A DNA stretch of 6,310 nt from an uncultured Armatimonadota bacterium (GTDB lineage Bacteria > Armatimonadota > Fimbriimonadia > Fimbriimonadales > Fimbriimonadaceae), in assembly GCA_946478935.1 (NCBI GenBank), contig CAMLEL010000150.1, positions 1-6,310 on the forward strand. Direction: 5' to 3'. The notes under the pieces were generated by a model. It was not told where the DNA came from. It searched no databases and saw only the letters and a program-made list of their open reading frames with translations. Positions 1-6,310 of this stretch are shown here, one piece after another. A program made the translations under genes and the position numbers. Positions within the stretch are counted from its first letter, which is position 1, and each line of letters starts with the position of its first letter.

Positions 1-1997
1 CGAACCTGAAAACCCGGTTTGGCACGCCAGACCTGTGGCCAAACATGCTGGCTCAGGACGTCTTGCGAACCTATTACGAAGCAACTGGCGACGACCGCGT
101 ACTGAAGTTTTTGACTCGATACTCTGAGTTTTTGAGTTCGCTATCCGATAGCCAACTGATCGACCCTCGCCACTACTGGCACCATCAGCGTGTCGGAGAC
201 CAACTTGCAATTCTGGTATGGCTCTATAACCGCACTGGCGACCAAAAGCTTTTTGCCCTTGCCGACCGCCTCCACAAGGCGAGCAACGATTGGGTAGGTG
301 GCGTGGCCAACCGTCACGGAGTGAATTTCGCCCAAGGCTTTCGCGAGCCAGCAACCTACTTCCTTTTTCACAAGCAGAAGCGCGAGTTGGATGCCACGGA
401 GAAGACTTATCAACTGTATCTGGACCAGTTCGGACAGTGGCCCGGCGGAATGTATGCGGCAGATGAAAATGCTCGCGTTGGCAAAGGAGACCCTCGCCAA
501 GCAACCGAGACCTGTTCGGTTGCCGAGATGATGCGCTCTCATGCTTTGCTGTTTGAGTACTCAGCGAACTCGATTTGGGCAGACCGGCTGGAAGACGTCA
601 CCTTCAATTGGCTGCCAGCGACGATGACGTCCGATCTACGCGCGCTTCGCTACCTCACGGCTGCGAACATGGCCGTGTCGGATGCACCGTCCAAGAGTCC
701 CGGGATCGAGAACGGCGGTCCGATGTTCCTCTTCGATCCCAATGATCACCGTTGCTGCCAGCATAACGTCGGAATTGCTTGGCCCGGCTACACGGAAAAC
801 CTTTGGTACGCAACCGTCGGGAACGGATTGTTTTGCGTATCTCCCGCGCCCGCATCGGTTACGGCCAAAGTTGGCGACGGGGCCACGGCCAAGATAGACG
901 TTGAAACGATCTACCCGTTCGAAGAGACGATCCGGTTCAACATCACTTTGGACCGACCAACGGAGTTCCCGCTGTTTCTGCGAGTTCCAGATTGGGCGGA
1001 TCATGCGACGGTCAAGGTGAATGGAAAGATCGTTCTGCAAGGCAAGGCAACTGCTACCGCGGTTCTGGAGCGAAGCTGGAAGTCTGGCGATGTGGTTGAA
1101 CTGACCCTGCCAATGAACGTGACAGTTAAGGGTTGGGCAGATCGACAAAAGGGCGCTAGGAGCATTTACCGAGGTCCACTGGCATACTCCCTAAAGATAG
1201 ATGAAGAGTACAAGCGGCTGCCCCGCCCGAATGGTTGGGATGCATTCGAGGTTTATCCGGGGTCGCCCTGGAATATCGGTTTACCAGAAGTGAGCCAGTT
1301 CACGGTAAAGTCCCGACCGCTGAAGGATGGGTCCCAGCCTTGGACTCTGGACAACGTCCCCATATCGTTGGAAACGACCGGGAAAGCTATTCCCGATTGG
1401 ACCACCGATATGTATGGCCTGGCCGCACCCTTGCAACAATCGCCGGCTTTTAGTCAATCGCCGAGTCGCAACATAACCCTCATCCCAATGGGAGCAGCGC
1501 GCCTTCGAGTTACGGTTTTCCCGACCGTAACCCGAGCTAACGACGGGCACAAGTGGACCAAGCCGCAAATGCCGAGACCCAGTCTGCCAGCGACTTTCAG
1601 CCACAAATTCCAGGGTGATTCGGAAAAGGCATTGAGCGATGGACTGATTCCGAAGAACTCGGGGGATCAGGATATTCCGCGTTTCACCTGGTGGGATCGA
1701 AAGGGCACTGAAGAGTGGGTTGCATTCAAATTTGAAGCAAGTCGGACGTTTCAGTCCTGCCGCGTTTATTGGTTCGACGACACCGGAAATGGGCAATGTC
1801 GCATTCCAGAGAGCTGGAAGGTTCAAGTCAGGGCCGGCGACTCTTGGTTGGATGTAGAACCGGTTGGCCCTTATACGTTGGTTAAGGATGGATGGTCAAC
1901 GGTCAAATTCAAACCAATGGCAGGTCAGGAGATCCGCCTGGTTGCCAAGCTTCGTTCCGGATTCTCGAGTGGCATTTTGGAATGGGAGGTCGATTAG
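1..1997 (+). CDS. DUF1680 / GH127-type beta-L-arabinofuranosidase-like glycoside hydrolase with C-terminal discoidin-like domain (5' partial)
   Basis: The reading frame is already open at base 3 (NLKTRFGTPDLWPNM...), so the ATG at 45 is an internal Met and the true start lies upstream; roughly the first 100-150 residues are missing. Numbering from the Met at 45, an (alpha/alpha)-barrel region covers about 1-260, beta-sandwich segments about 270-500, and an F5/8 (discoidin)-like domain about 545-650 (VYWFDD, CRIPESW). Active-site signatures of the family are present: E155 and C157 in TETCS, and the double cysteine C237-C238 in RCCQHN. These match Glu338, Cys340, Cys417 (nucleophile) and Cys418 of the zinc-thiolate site of Bifidobacterium HypBA1. 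E141 in ADENAR sits where the acid/base Glu322 is expected. By family it should release terminal arabinofuranose or a related sugar from plant-type glycans, but the exact substrate cannot be read from the sequence. Whether it is secreted is unknown because the N-terminus is missing. It converges on the aminotransferase gene with a 3-bp gap. Confidence 0.93.
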   Translation, partial: NLKTRFGTPDLWPNMLAQDVLRTYYEATGDDRVLKFLTRYSEFLSSLSDSQLIDPRHYWHHQRVGDQLAILVWLYNRTGDQKLFALADRLHKASNDWVGGVANRHGVNFAQGFREPATYFLFHKQKRELDATEKTYQLYLDQFGQWPGGMYAADENARVGKGDPRQATETCSVAEMMRSHALLFEYSANSIWADRLEDVTFNWLPATMTSDLRALRYLTAANMAVSDAPSKSPGIENGGPMFLFDPNDHRCCQHNVGIAWPGYTENLWYATVGNGLFCVSPAPASVTAKVGDGATAKIDVETIYPFEETIRFNITLDRPTEFPLFLRVPDWADHATVKVNGKIVLQGKATATAVLERSWKSGDVVELTLPMNVTVKGWADRQKGARSIYRGPLAYSLKIDEEYKRLPRPNGWDAFEVYPGSPWNIGLPEVSQFTVKSRPLKDGSQPWTLDNVPISLETTGKAIPDWTTDMYGLAAPLQQSPAFSQSPSRNITLIPMGAARLRVTVFPTVTRANDGHKWTKPQMPRPSLPATFSHKFQGDSEKALSDGLIPKNSGDQDIPRFTWWDRKGTEEWVAFKFEASRTFQSCRVYWFDDTGNGQCRIPESWKVQVRAGDSWLDVEPVGPYTLVKDGWSTVKFKPMAGQEIRLVAKLRSGFSSGILEWEVD

Positions 1998-2014
1998 GCC
2001 CTAATCGATCTCTC
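1984..2014. terminator. Candidate bidirectional hairpin spanning both stop codons of a convergent gene pair
   Basis: The left arm 1984-1997 (GGGAGGTCGATTAG) pairs with the right arm 2001-2014 (CTAATCGATCTCGG without its last two bases) around a GCC loop. This gives a 14-bp stem with two G-U wobbles when read as + strand RNA; read on the - strand the wobbles become A-C mismatches. Each arm contains one gene's stop codon and last codons, so the two proteins end in EVD and EID. There is no T-tract on either side, so it is not a classical intrinsic terminator. A role in ending transcription or protecting 3' ends is inferred from its position and symmetry. Confidence 0.4.
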
Positions 2015-3047
2015 GGAATCGACGCTCAAACTCCTCCATATCTGCCTGCCTGCTGATCGTAACTCGGATGGAGTGATCAAAGGGCGGCAAGGACGGCTTT
2101 CGAACGAAGACGCCCTTGCTCCTCAGGTCCAGAAGGGTTTGCTCGGCTCTCCGTGAGTTTCCACGATCGATCAACACGAAGTTCGTAAAGCTCTCTAGCA
2201 CAGGTAATCGCTCTGCCATCCAAGCCTTGACTCGATTTGTTTCCTGCACGACTCTCGCCACATGGTCCGGGTCCCTCATCGAAGCCAAAGCACCCGCCTG
2301 GGCAACGATCGAGACGCCGAAATGCATGCGAAGCTTGTCCAAAGTTTTCACATGCGTTGAATGGCAAAGCGCGTAACCGATTCTGATGCCGGCCATGCCA
2401 TGCGCTTTCGAAAAGGTGCGCAAACGGACGATATTCTCTTGAATTTCATGGGTTGTCCCGACGTTAGGAGCAAAGTCGTGATAAGCCTCGTCCAGCAGCA
2501 CCAGTGTGTCTGAATCAGTCTCAAGCGATGCAAGGTTCTGCCAAGAACCGGATGGATTGTCTGGATTCGCAATGTAAAGCAACCTAGAAGTCCGCGAGAG
2601 GTCGAGGAGCAACTCCAAGTCTATCTTGCCCTCCTTGTACTCGGCATAGTTGAACTGACCTCCGACAGATCGAACTGCATATTCAAATGTCGGGTAGCTG
2701 CCGCGGGTCGTGGTCACACTATCGCCTGGTGAGAGAAACGCACGGGCAAACAGCATCAGTAGCTCATCGATCCCACTGGCTAAAGCCACGTTCTCGGCCT
2801 CACATCCATGGTGGTTGGCGATCGCAACTCGAAGCTCGTAGCCCTCCGGATCACCATACAGGTGTCCATTGACGACAGCATCCCGCATGGCTTCGATCGC
2901 ATGTGGAGAGGCGCCAAACAGACTTTCATTGGCGCCGAGGCGTAAATCGAAGGATCTCCCCATTGCCCGCTGCAGCGCCTCTGGCCCGATGAACGGGGTC
3001 GAAGCTGGAATTTTGGCGACGAACGGAGTCGGTTGGGGAACGTTCAC
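2001..3047 (-). CDS. HisC-type PLP-dependent aminotransferase (histidinol-phosphate aminotransferase family, fold type I)
   Basis: This 348-residue protein has the usual length for HisC. Fold-type I landmarks appear in order: ANESLFGASP near residue 39 (family N-E-N-P-like motif), YGDPEGYELR (64-73), NPDNPSG (161-167, N164 facing PLP), DEAYHDFA (186-193, D186 and Y189), the Schiff-base lysine K214 in TFSKAHGMAGIRIG, phosphate-binding R222, and a C-terminal carboxylate-binding arginine in RVTISR (R328/R333). HisC converts imidazole-acetol phosphate and glutamate to histidinol phosphate and 2-oxoglutarate in the cytoplasm. Many bacteria have paralogues of this family acting on aromatic or other amino acids, and no other his gene is visible here, so specificity is open and I give no symbol. 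The start is a GTG at 3045-3047: an in-frame TAG at 3069-3071 lies upstream, and the next Met is residue 29, inside conserved sequence. A weak purine-rich AGAAGAAG (3063-3070) lies about 15 bases upstream, further than ideal. Confidence 0.9.
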   Translation of the reverse strand: MNVPQPTPFVAKIPASTPFIGPEALQRAMGRSFDLRLGANESLFGASPHAIEAMRDAVVNGHLYGDPEGYELRVAIANHHGCEAENVALASGIDELLMLFARAFLSPGDSVTTTRGSYPTFEYAVRSVGGQFNYAEYKEGKIDLELLLDLSRTSRLLYIANPDNPSGSWQNLASLETDSDTLVLLDEAYHDFAPNVGTTHEIQENIVRLRTFSKAHGMAGIRIGYALCHSTHVKTLDKLRMHFGVSIVAQAGALASMRDPDHVARVVQETNRVKAWMAERLPVLESFTNFVLIDRGNSRRAEQTLLDLRSKGVFVRKPSLPPFDHSIRVTISRQADMEEFERRFREID

Positions 3048-3049
3048 GG

Positions 3050-3072
3050 CTAGAGAATACGACTTCTTCTAG
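3050..3072 (-). repeat. Inverted repeat / leader hairpin just upstream of the aminotransferase GTG
   Basis: The left arm CTAGAGAA (3050-3057) pairs with TTCTTCTAG (3064-3072) with one bulged T and a 6-base loop. In the aminotransferase mRNA this hairpin would end two bases before the GTG and would include the only purine-rich stretch (AGAAGAA) that could serve as a ribosome-binding site. It could also be a dyad operator site for the divergent promoters. The pairing is seen directly; any function is inferred. Confidence 0.35.
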
Positions 3073-3088
3073 AGTAAGTTGAGTAATC

Positions 3089-3100
3089 GCGCTTCGGCGC
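3089..3100 (+). repeat. Small GCGC hairpin with UUCG tetraloop in the peptidase leader
   Basis: A perfect 4-bp stem GCGC/GCGC encloses TTCG. In RNA this is the unusually stable C(UUCG)G tetraloop. It lies 14 bases before the ATG of the M28 peptidase, so if the mRNA starts upstream of it, it would sit about where the ribosome binds. The stem is short and may be chance. Confidence 0.3.
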
Positions 3101-3114
3101 TCTGACAAACCGCT

Positions 3115-3168
3115 ATGAAAATCCGATGCGCGAGCCTCATCCTGCTTCTTGGGACGCTTTCCTACGCC
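3115..3168 (+). other. Sec signal peptide of the M28 peptidase
   Basis: Residues 1-18 have a short positive n-region (MKIR), a hydrophobic core (ASLILLLGTL) and a small-x-small site SYA before Q19, typical for signal peptidase I. No cysteine follows the cleavage site, so this is not a lipoprotein signal; the only nearby cysteine, C5, is before the core. The mature enzyme is predicted to be periplasmic or secreted. Confidence 0.8.
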
Positions 3169-4950
3169 CAGTACTCCGGCGCAAAACGCGTGCCGTCTGA
3201 ATGGAAGAAGGGCTTTGACTCCATTCGTGAAGCTGATGCCAAAAACATCCTGAGTTACCTGGCTGGTCCCGAGTTGCGTGGTCGGGGTTCGCTCTCGCCG
3301 GACTATTTCGCTGCCGCTGGCTACGTCGCCGGTGAACTCCGTCGAATGGGACTGAACCCAGCGGGTGAAGGCGGATCATACTTTCAGCGCTTCGAGTACG
3401 TGCGCGCAATACCGATTCCTGAGGGGACGTCGCTTGAAGCCTCGGACGGATCTGTGAAATTGCCCTACGGACCGGATTTTCAGGCTAGCGCCATCGCGTC
3501 AGGAGAGACTCGGGTCCGATTCGCTTTCGTCAACGTTCCAGAAAAGGCGGATTTGACGTCATTTCCGTGGAATCAGTTGCGGGGTCGGGTTGTGGTGCAG
3601 ACATCGAGCAGCATCCGAAATCTCGCCTACTCAGAAAGACTCAATTCTCAACGAGAAGAATTGGGCATAGAAGGCTTGGTAACCGTCTCGCAGGAACGAT
3701 TGACATCGAATGCTCCTTTTCGTGCGGCTGGTGTAGTGGGGATGCCCGATCCCCGCCAGGGGAAGGCACCAAGCATAAGACTATCGATCGGCGGGGCCAG
3801 ATTGCTTGCCGAAAAGCTTGGCGCAACCCAGTTTGGCGCGAAGGATGCAACCCAAGCATCGTTGGAAGCGCCTCCTCAAGAGTGGCTGGTGAAAGTCCGT
3901 GTCACTGCGGAGACAACCCCACTTGTCAACGTATTGGCAAAGCTGCCTGGCGCGGATGCGGCGCTCTCAAAAGAGGCAATTGTCTATGGATCCCACTTGG
4001 ACCACATGGGCGTTTCGAACGACGGAACCAGGTTTGGAGCGGACGACAACGCCTCCGGATGCACCGCCAACCTTTTGCTTGCTCAAGCCTTTGTCCGTAA
4101 CCCGCATAAGCCCAAGCGGAGCATACTCTTTGCTTTTTGGGCAGCTGAAGAAATCGGAACCCACGGTTCTTATGCTTATATCAATCGTCCAGCGATCCCA
4201 GCTGCCAATACCGTGGCCTACATCAATATGGACATGCTGGGAAGGGATGAGGAAACGGGTCCGGAAATCGCAGAGAACAACCGGGATGTGGTTTATCCCG
4301 GAACGGTGCTCACCACATCGCGAGACTTCTACGATCGCCTAATGGCCGCCAATCAATTCGTGCGACTACGGTTCAAGCCTGATCGAACAGATAGGACCCA
4401 CCGAAGCGACACCCGCAACTTCTATTGGAAAAAGGTCCCCACGGTCAAAATCTTCACGGGCGAACATCCGGATTATCATCGAACCGGCGATACGATTGAC
4501 AAGATCAATTGGACCAAGCTCATAAGCATCACGCGCTGGCTATACATGGCGGGAGCAGACTTGGCCGATCGCCCAGACCGGCCAAGTTGGGATCCCAAGC
4601 CATTCGCGGCTCCTGACTTTCATATCTTGTCGGGTCGCGCCACCTTCAGCGAGAAAATCGCTTTGCCATCGAAAGCCAGACTGAGCGTTGGATTGTATGA
4701 AGCTGGTGGTACGAACCCGCTATTGGAAAAGATCTTCCGTCACGCGCAGGGGCGCACTCCATTTGAGCTATTGGTGCCAAAGGCAATGCTCAAAGAAGGA
4801 ACCAAGTATGAGCTGAGGCTGCAGATGAAGGACGGCGACCGAATCCTGTTCCAAACCGCCTCGGGAGTTGCAGTGCCCACGACCGGATGGACGCGGGCTC
4901 AGAATATCGAGATAAAGCTGGCTGGATCCGTTCCTATTCCTCGGCCATGA
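3115..4950 (+). CDS. Exported M28-family zinc peptidase with PA-like insert and C-terminal YbaY/YscW-like domain
   Basis: This 611-residue protein begins with a Sec signal peptide. The peptidase N-terminal part (about 38-95, AKNILSYLAGPELRGRG) is followed by a PA-like insert (about 100-260) and the M28 catalytic core (about 265-485). The full co-catalytic two-zinc site is visible: H294 and D296 in GSHLDHMG, bridging D310 in GADDNASG, general base E345 and ligand E346 in WAAEEIG, D373 in NMDML, and H455 in DYHRTGD. M28 enzymes of this build are aminopeptidases or carboxypeptidases acting outside the cytoplasm, and the PA region usually shapes substrate access. Residues about 503-592 follow the YbaY/YscW (PF09619) pattern: SGRATFSEKIALP, then alternating beta strands, then GDRILFQTASGVAVP. 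The ATG at 3115 is chosen because the signal peptide starts exactly there, although no clear Shine-Dalgarno is seen. The 3' end overlaps the pruA 3' end by 17 bp. The exact substrate is unknown. Confidence 0.93.
   Translation: MKIRCASLILLLGTLSYAQYSGAKRVPSEWKKGFDSIREADAKNILSYLAGPELRGRGSLSPDYFAAAGYVAGELRRMGLNPAGEGGSYFQRFEYVRAIPIPEGTSLEASDGSVKLPYGPDFQASAIASGETRVRFAFVNVPEKADLTSFPWNQLRGRVVVQTSSSIRNLAYSERLNSQREELGIEGLVTVSQERLTSNAPFRAAGVVGMPDPRQGKAPSIRLSIGGARLLAEKLGATQFGAKDATQASLEAPPQEWLVKVRVTAETTPLVNVLAKLPGADAALSKEAIVYGSHLDHMGVSNDGTRFGADDNASGCTANLLLAQAFVRNPHKPKRSILFAFWAAEEIGTHGSYAYINRPAIPAANTVAYINMDMLGRDEETGPEIAENNRDVVYPGTVLTTSRDFYDRLMAANQFVRLRFKPDRTDRTHRSDTRNFYWKKVPTVKIFTGEHPDYHRTGDTIDKINWTKLISITRWLYMAGADLADRPDRPSWDPKPFAAPDFHILSGRATFSEKIALPSKARLSVGLYEAGGTNPLLEKIFRHAQGRTPFELLVPKAMLKEGTKYELRLQMKDGDRILFQTASGVAVPTTGWTRAQNIEIKLAGSVPIPRP
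4934..4950. other. 17-bp tail-to-tail overlap of the M28 peptidase and pruA coding regions
   Basis: The peptidase stop TGA is at 4948-4950, and the pruA stop (TAG on the - strand) is at 4934-4936. The last codons of each gene therefore lie on opposite strands of the same 17 bases, encoding PIPRP-stop on one strand and MAEE-stop on the other. Both ends agree with their families, so neither stop looks misplaced. Confidence 0.85.
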
Positions 4951-6310
4951 ATGGGTACCGGTAATCGGTAGGAGGATTGAAAGTCTCCTTAATTGTTCTG
5001 GCGCTCAGCCAGCGATACAGGTTCAGGATGGACCCGGCTTTGTCATTGGTACCACTGGCCCTCGCTCCTCCAAAAGGCTGCTGACCCACAACGGCGCCCG
5101 TAGGCTTGTCGTTGATGTAGAAGTTGCCGGCTGAGTGACGGAGGCGATCCGTGGCCAACTCGACGGCAGTCCGATCCCGAGAAATAATCGCACCCGTCAG
5201 GGCATAGGGCGAAGTTTCATTGACGAGGTCCAGAGTCTCGGCGAACCGAGACTCATCATAAACATGGATCGTGAGAACCGGTCCGAAAATCTCTTCGCAC
5301 ATCGTCACATATTTCGGATCGCTCGCCTCGATAATAGTTGGCTGGATGAAGTACCCATTTGACTTGTCATAAGTGCCGCCCACCAAGATTTTCTGTCCAT
5401 CCGACCGTGCTCGATCGATATAGGACGCGATGCTGTCAAACGCCTTTTCATCGATCACCGCATTCACGAAGTTTGTGAAGTCCTCGACCGTTCCGACCTT
5501 GAAGGACTGGACGCCGTCGATCAGCTTTTGCTTGACTTCGGCCGCCAGATTGGAAGGAATGTACGCACGAGATGCTGCGGAACATTTTTGGCCCTGGAAC
5601 TCAAATGCGCCCCTCAGGAGCGCAGTCACCACGACGTCAGGGTCAGCGCTCGGATGGGCGACCACAAAATCCTTACCGCCTGTTTCGCCGACGATCCGCG
5701 GATAGGAGCGGTAGTTGCCGACATTCTCGCCGATCGTCTTCCACATCCGGTTGAACACGCCGGTCGAGCCTGTGAAGTGCACGCCGGCAAAGTCGCGGTG
5801 GCTGAAGCAGACGTCGCCGATGGTGGGGCCATCCACGAACACCAAATTGATCACTCCGTCCGGAAGGCCAGCCTCCTGGAGGATTCGCATGAACATTTGA
5901 GCACTGTAGACCTGGGTGTTCGCTGGCTTCCAAATAACCACGTTGCCGCACATTGCTGGTGCGGTCGGGAGGTTTCCTCCGATCGCCGTGAAGTTGAACG
6001 GTGTAACCGCGAGGACGAACCCCTCCAGGGGTCGGTACTCCATGCGATTGTGAATTCCGGGCCCGCTGATCGGTTGCTGACGGTAGATCTCATCCAGGAA
6101 GTGGACGTTGAAACGAAGGAAGTCGATGATCTCACATGCGCTGTCGATTTCCGCCTGAAAGGCATTCTTTGACTGCCCCAGCATGGTCGTACCGTTCATG
6201 TACGGTCGATACTTGGTGGCGATGAGATCGGCGGCTTTCAGAAAGATATTCGCCCGGTTCTCCCAACTTAGATTTGCCCAAGCTTCTCGAGCATTTAACG
6301 CTGCCTCGAT
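4934..6310 (-). CDS. pruA: Delta-1-pyrroline-5-carboxylate dehydrogenase (L-glutamate gamma-semialdehyde dehydrogenase), 5' partial
   Basis: The enzyme oxidises glutamate-gamma-semialdehyde to glutamate with NAD+, the second step of proline catabolism. The frame stays open from the Met at 6199 to the window edge, adding 37 residues (IEAALNAREAWANLSWENRA...) that match the family, so that Met is internal. 458 residues are visible and about 80 N-terminal ones are missing from the usual 530-560. Counting from the Met at 6199: oxyanion N69 in TPFNFTA, K91 in IWKPA, NAD-binding FTGST (142-146), E172 in GETGGK, catalytic C206 in GQKCSA, EEIFGPV (302-308), and PFGGARASGTNDKAG near the C-terminus. 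These are typical of the monofunctional ALDH4A1/TIGR01236-type P5C dehydrogenase and not of PutA, whose dehydrogenase is fused to proline dehydrogenase. A separate proline dehydrogenase gene should exist elsewhere, perhaps just beyond 6310. The protein is expected to be cytoplasmic. Regulation is not visible because the promoter is outside the window. Confidence 0.96.
   Translation of the reverse strand: MEAALNAREAWANLSWENRANIFLKAADLIATKYRPYMNGTTMLGQSKNAFQAEIDSACEIIDFLRFNVHFLDEIYRQQPISGPGIHNRMEYRPLEGFVLAVTPFNFTAIGGNLPTAPAMCGNVVIWKPANTQVYSAQMFMRILQEAGLPDGVINLVFVDGPTIGDVCFSHRDFAGVHFTGSTGVFNRMWKTIGENVGNYRSYPRIVGETGGKDFVVAHPSADPDVVVTALLRGAFEFQGQKCSAASRAYIPSNLAAEVKQKLIDGVQSFKVGTVEDFTNFVNAVIDEKAFDSIASYIDRARSDGQKILVGGTYDKSNGYFIQPTIIEASDPKYVTMCEEIFGPVLTIHVYDESRFAETLDLVNETSPYALTGAIISRDRTAVELATDRLRHSAGNFYINDKPTGAVVGQQPFGGARASGTNDKAGSILNLYRWLSARTIKETFNPPTDYRYPFMAEE

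Larger units (their letters stand above)
3048..3114. promoter_or_regulatory. Divergent intergenic region between the aminotransferase and M28 peptidase genes
   Basis: These 67 bp separate two outward-facing start codons, so they must hold the start signals for both genes unless promoters reach into the coding regions. I see no convincing -35/-10 pair on either strand. Visible structure is an imperfect inverted repeat at 3050-3072, a GAGTAA direct repeat (3072-3077 and 3081-3086), and a small GCGC-TTCG-GCGC hairpin at 3089-3100. No good Shine-Dalgarno sequence precedes the peptidase ATG (upstream bases CTGACAAACCGCT). The regulatory label rests on position rather than on a recognised motif. 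Confidence 0.45.

Noticed and set aside
45..47. ATG as the possible start of the glycosidase
   Set aside because: Upstream in-frame residues ending DLWPN continue a conserved DUF1680 segment, so the gene begins before the window.
1281..1826. 181-codon open frame on the - strand
   Set aside because: It is antisense to the glycosidase coding region, whose own translation fits the family through this stretch.
3054..3059. Possible -10 hexamer (TATTCT on the - strand) for the aminotransferase
   Set aside because: It matches the consensus at only four positions, has no -35 partner at suitable spacing, and would leave almost no leader.
3567..4100. 177-codon open frame on the + strand in a second frame
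   Set aside because: It overlaps the PA-like insert and first zinc motifs of the M28 peptidase, and its arginine- and cysteine-rich translation looks like an off-frame reading.
4956..4970. TACCG/CGGTA inverted repeat near the pruA 3' end as a terminator for the peptidase
   Set aside because: The stem is only 5 bp, has no T-tract, and lies inside pruA coding sequence.
5528..6172. Long 214-codon open frame on the + strand
   Set aside because: It lies wholly antisense to conserved pruA motifs, including the catalytic cysteine region, and its translation shows no recognisable domain or credible start signal; it is a shadow of codon bias.
6197..6199. ATG at the - strand as the possible start of pruA
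   Set aside because: The frame remains open to the window edge and the upstream residues match the P5C dehydrogenase family, so this Met is internal.

Overview
The window (6310 bases) is almost completely coding. It holds four protein genes on strictly alternating strands (+, -, +, -), the first and last cut by the window edges. The only gaps are 3 bp between genes 1 and 2 and 67 bp between genes 2 and 3; genes 3 and 4 overlap tail to tail by 17 bp. I see no RNA gene, mobile element, CRISPR array or phage gene.

Layout: (a) 1-1997, +, the 3' part of a DUF1680 / GH127-type beta-L-arabinofuranosidase-like glycoside hydrolase ending in a discoidin-like beta-sandwich; (b) 2001-3047, -, a HisC-type PLP-dependent aminotransferase; (c) 3048-3114, a short divergent leader region with small inverted repeats; (d) 3115-4950, +, an exported M28-family zinc peptidase with an inserted PA-like domain and a C-terminal domain resembling YbaY/YscW; (e) 4934-6310, -, most of a delta-1-pyrroline-5-carboxylate dehydrogenase (pruA) of the stand-alone, eukaryote-like (ALDH4A1) type.

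Together the genes suggest a free-living heterotrophic bacterium that breaks down plant or microbial polysaccharide and peptides and oxidises proline to glutamate. No two neighbours share a strand, so none of the four is co-transcribed with another gene inside this window. A shared pathway (for example exported peptidase, then proline, then PruA) is only an inference from proximity. Moderate G+C, the DUF1680-plus-discoidin architecture, the exported M28 enzyme and the monofunctional P5C dehydrogenase would fit Armatimonadota (Fimbriimonadia-like) or another soil/freshwater phylum such as Acidobacteriota or Planctomycetota. That placement is a low-confidence impression.

I did not find a novel multi-gene system. 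The observations most worth a second look are the M28 peptidase fused to a YbaY-like domain, the near-perfect palindrome that carries both stop codons of the first convergent pair, and a hairpin placed just before the aminotransferase GTG start.
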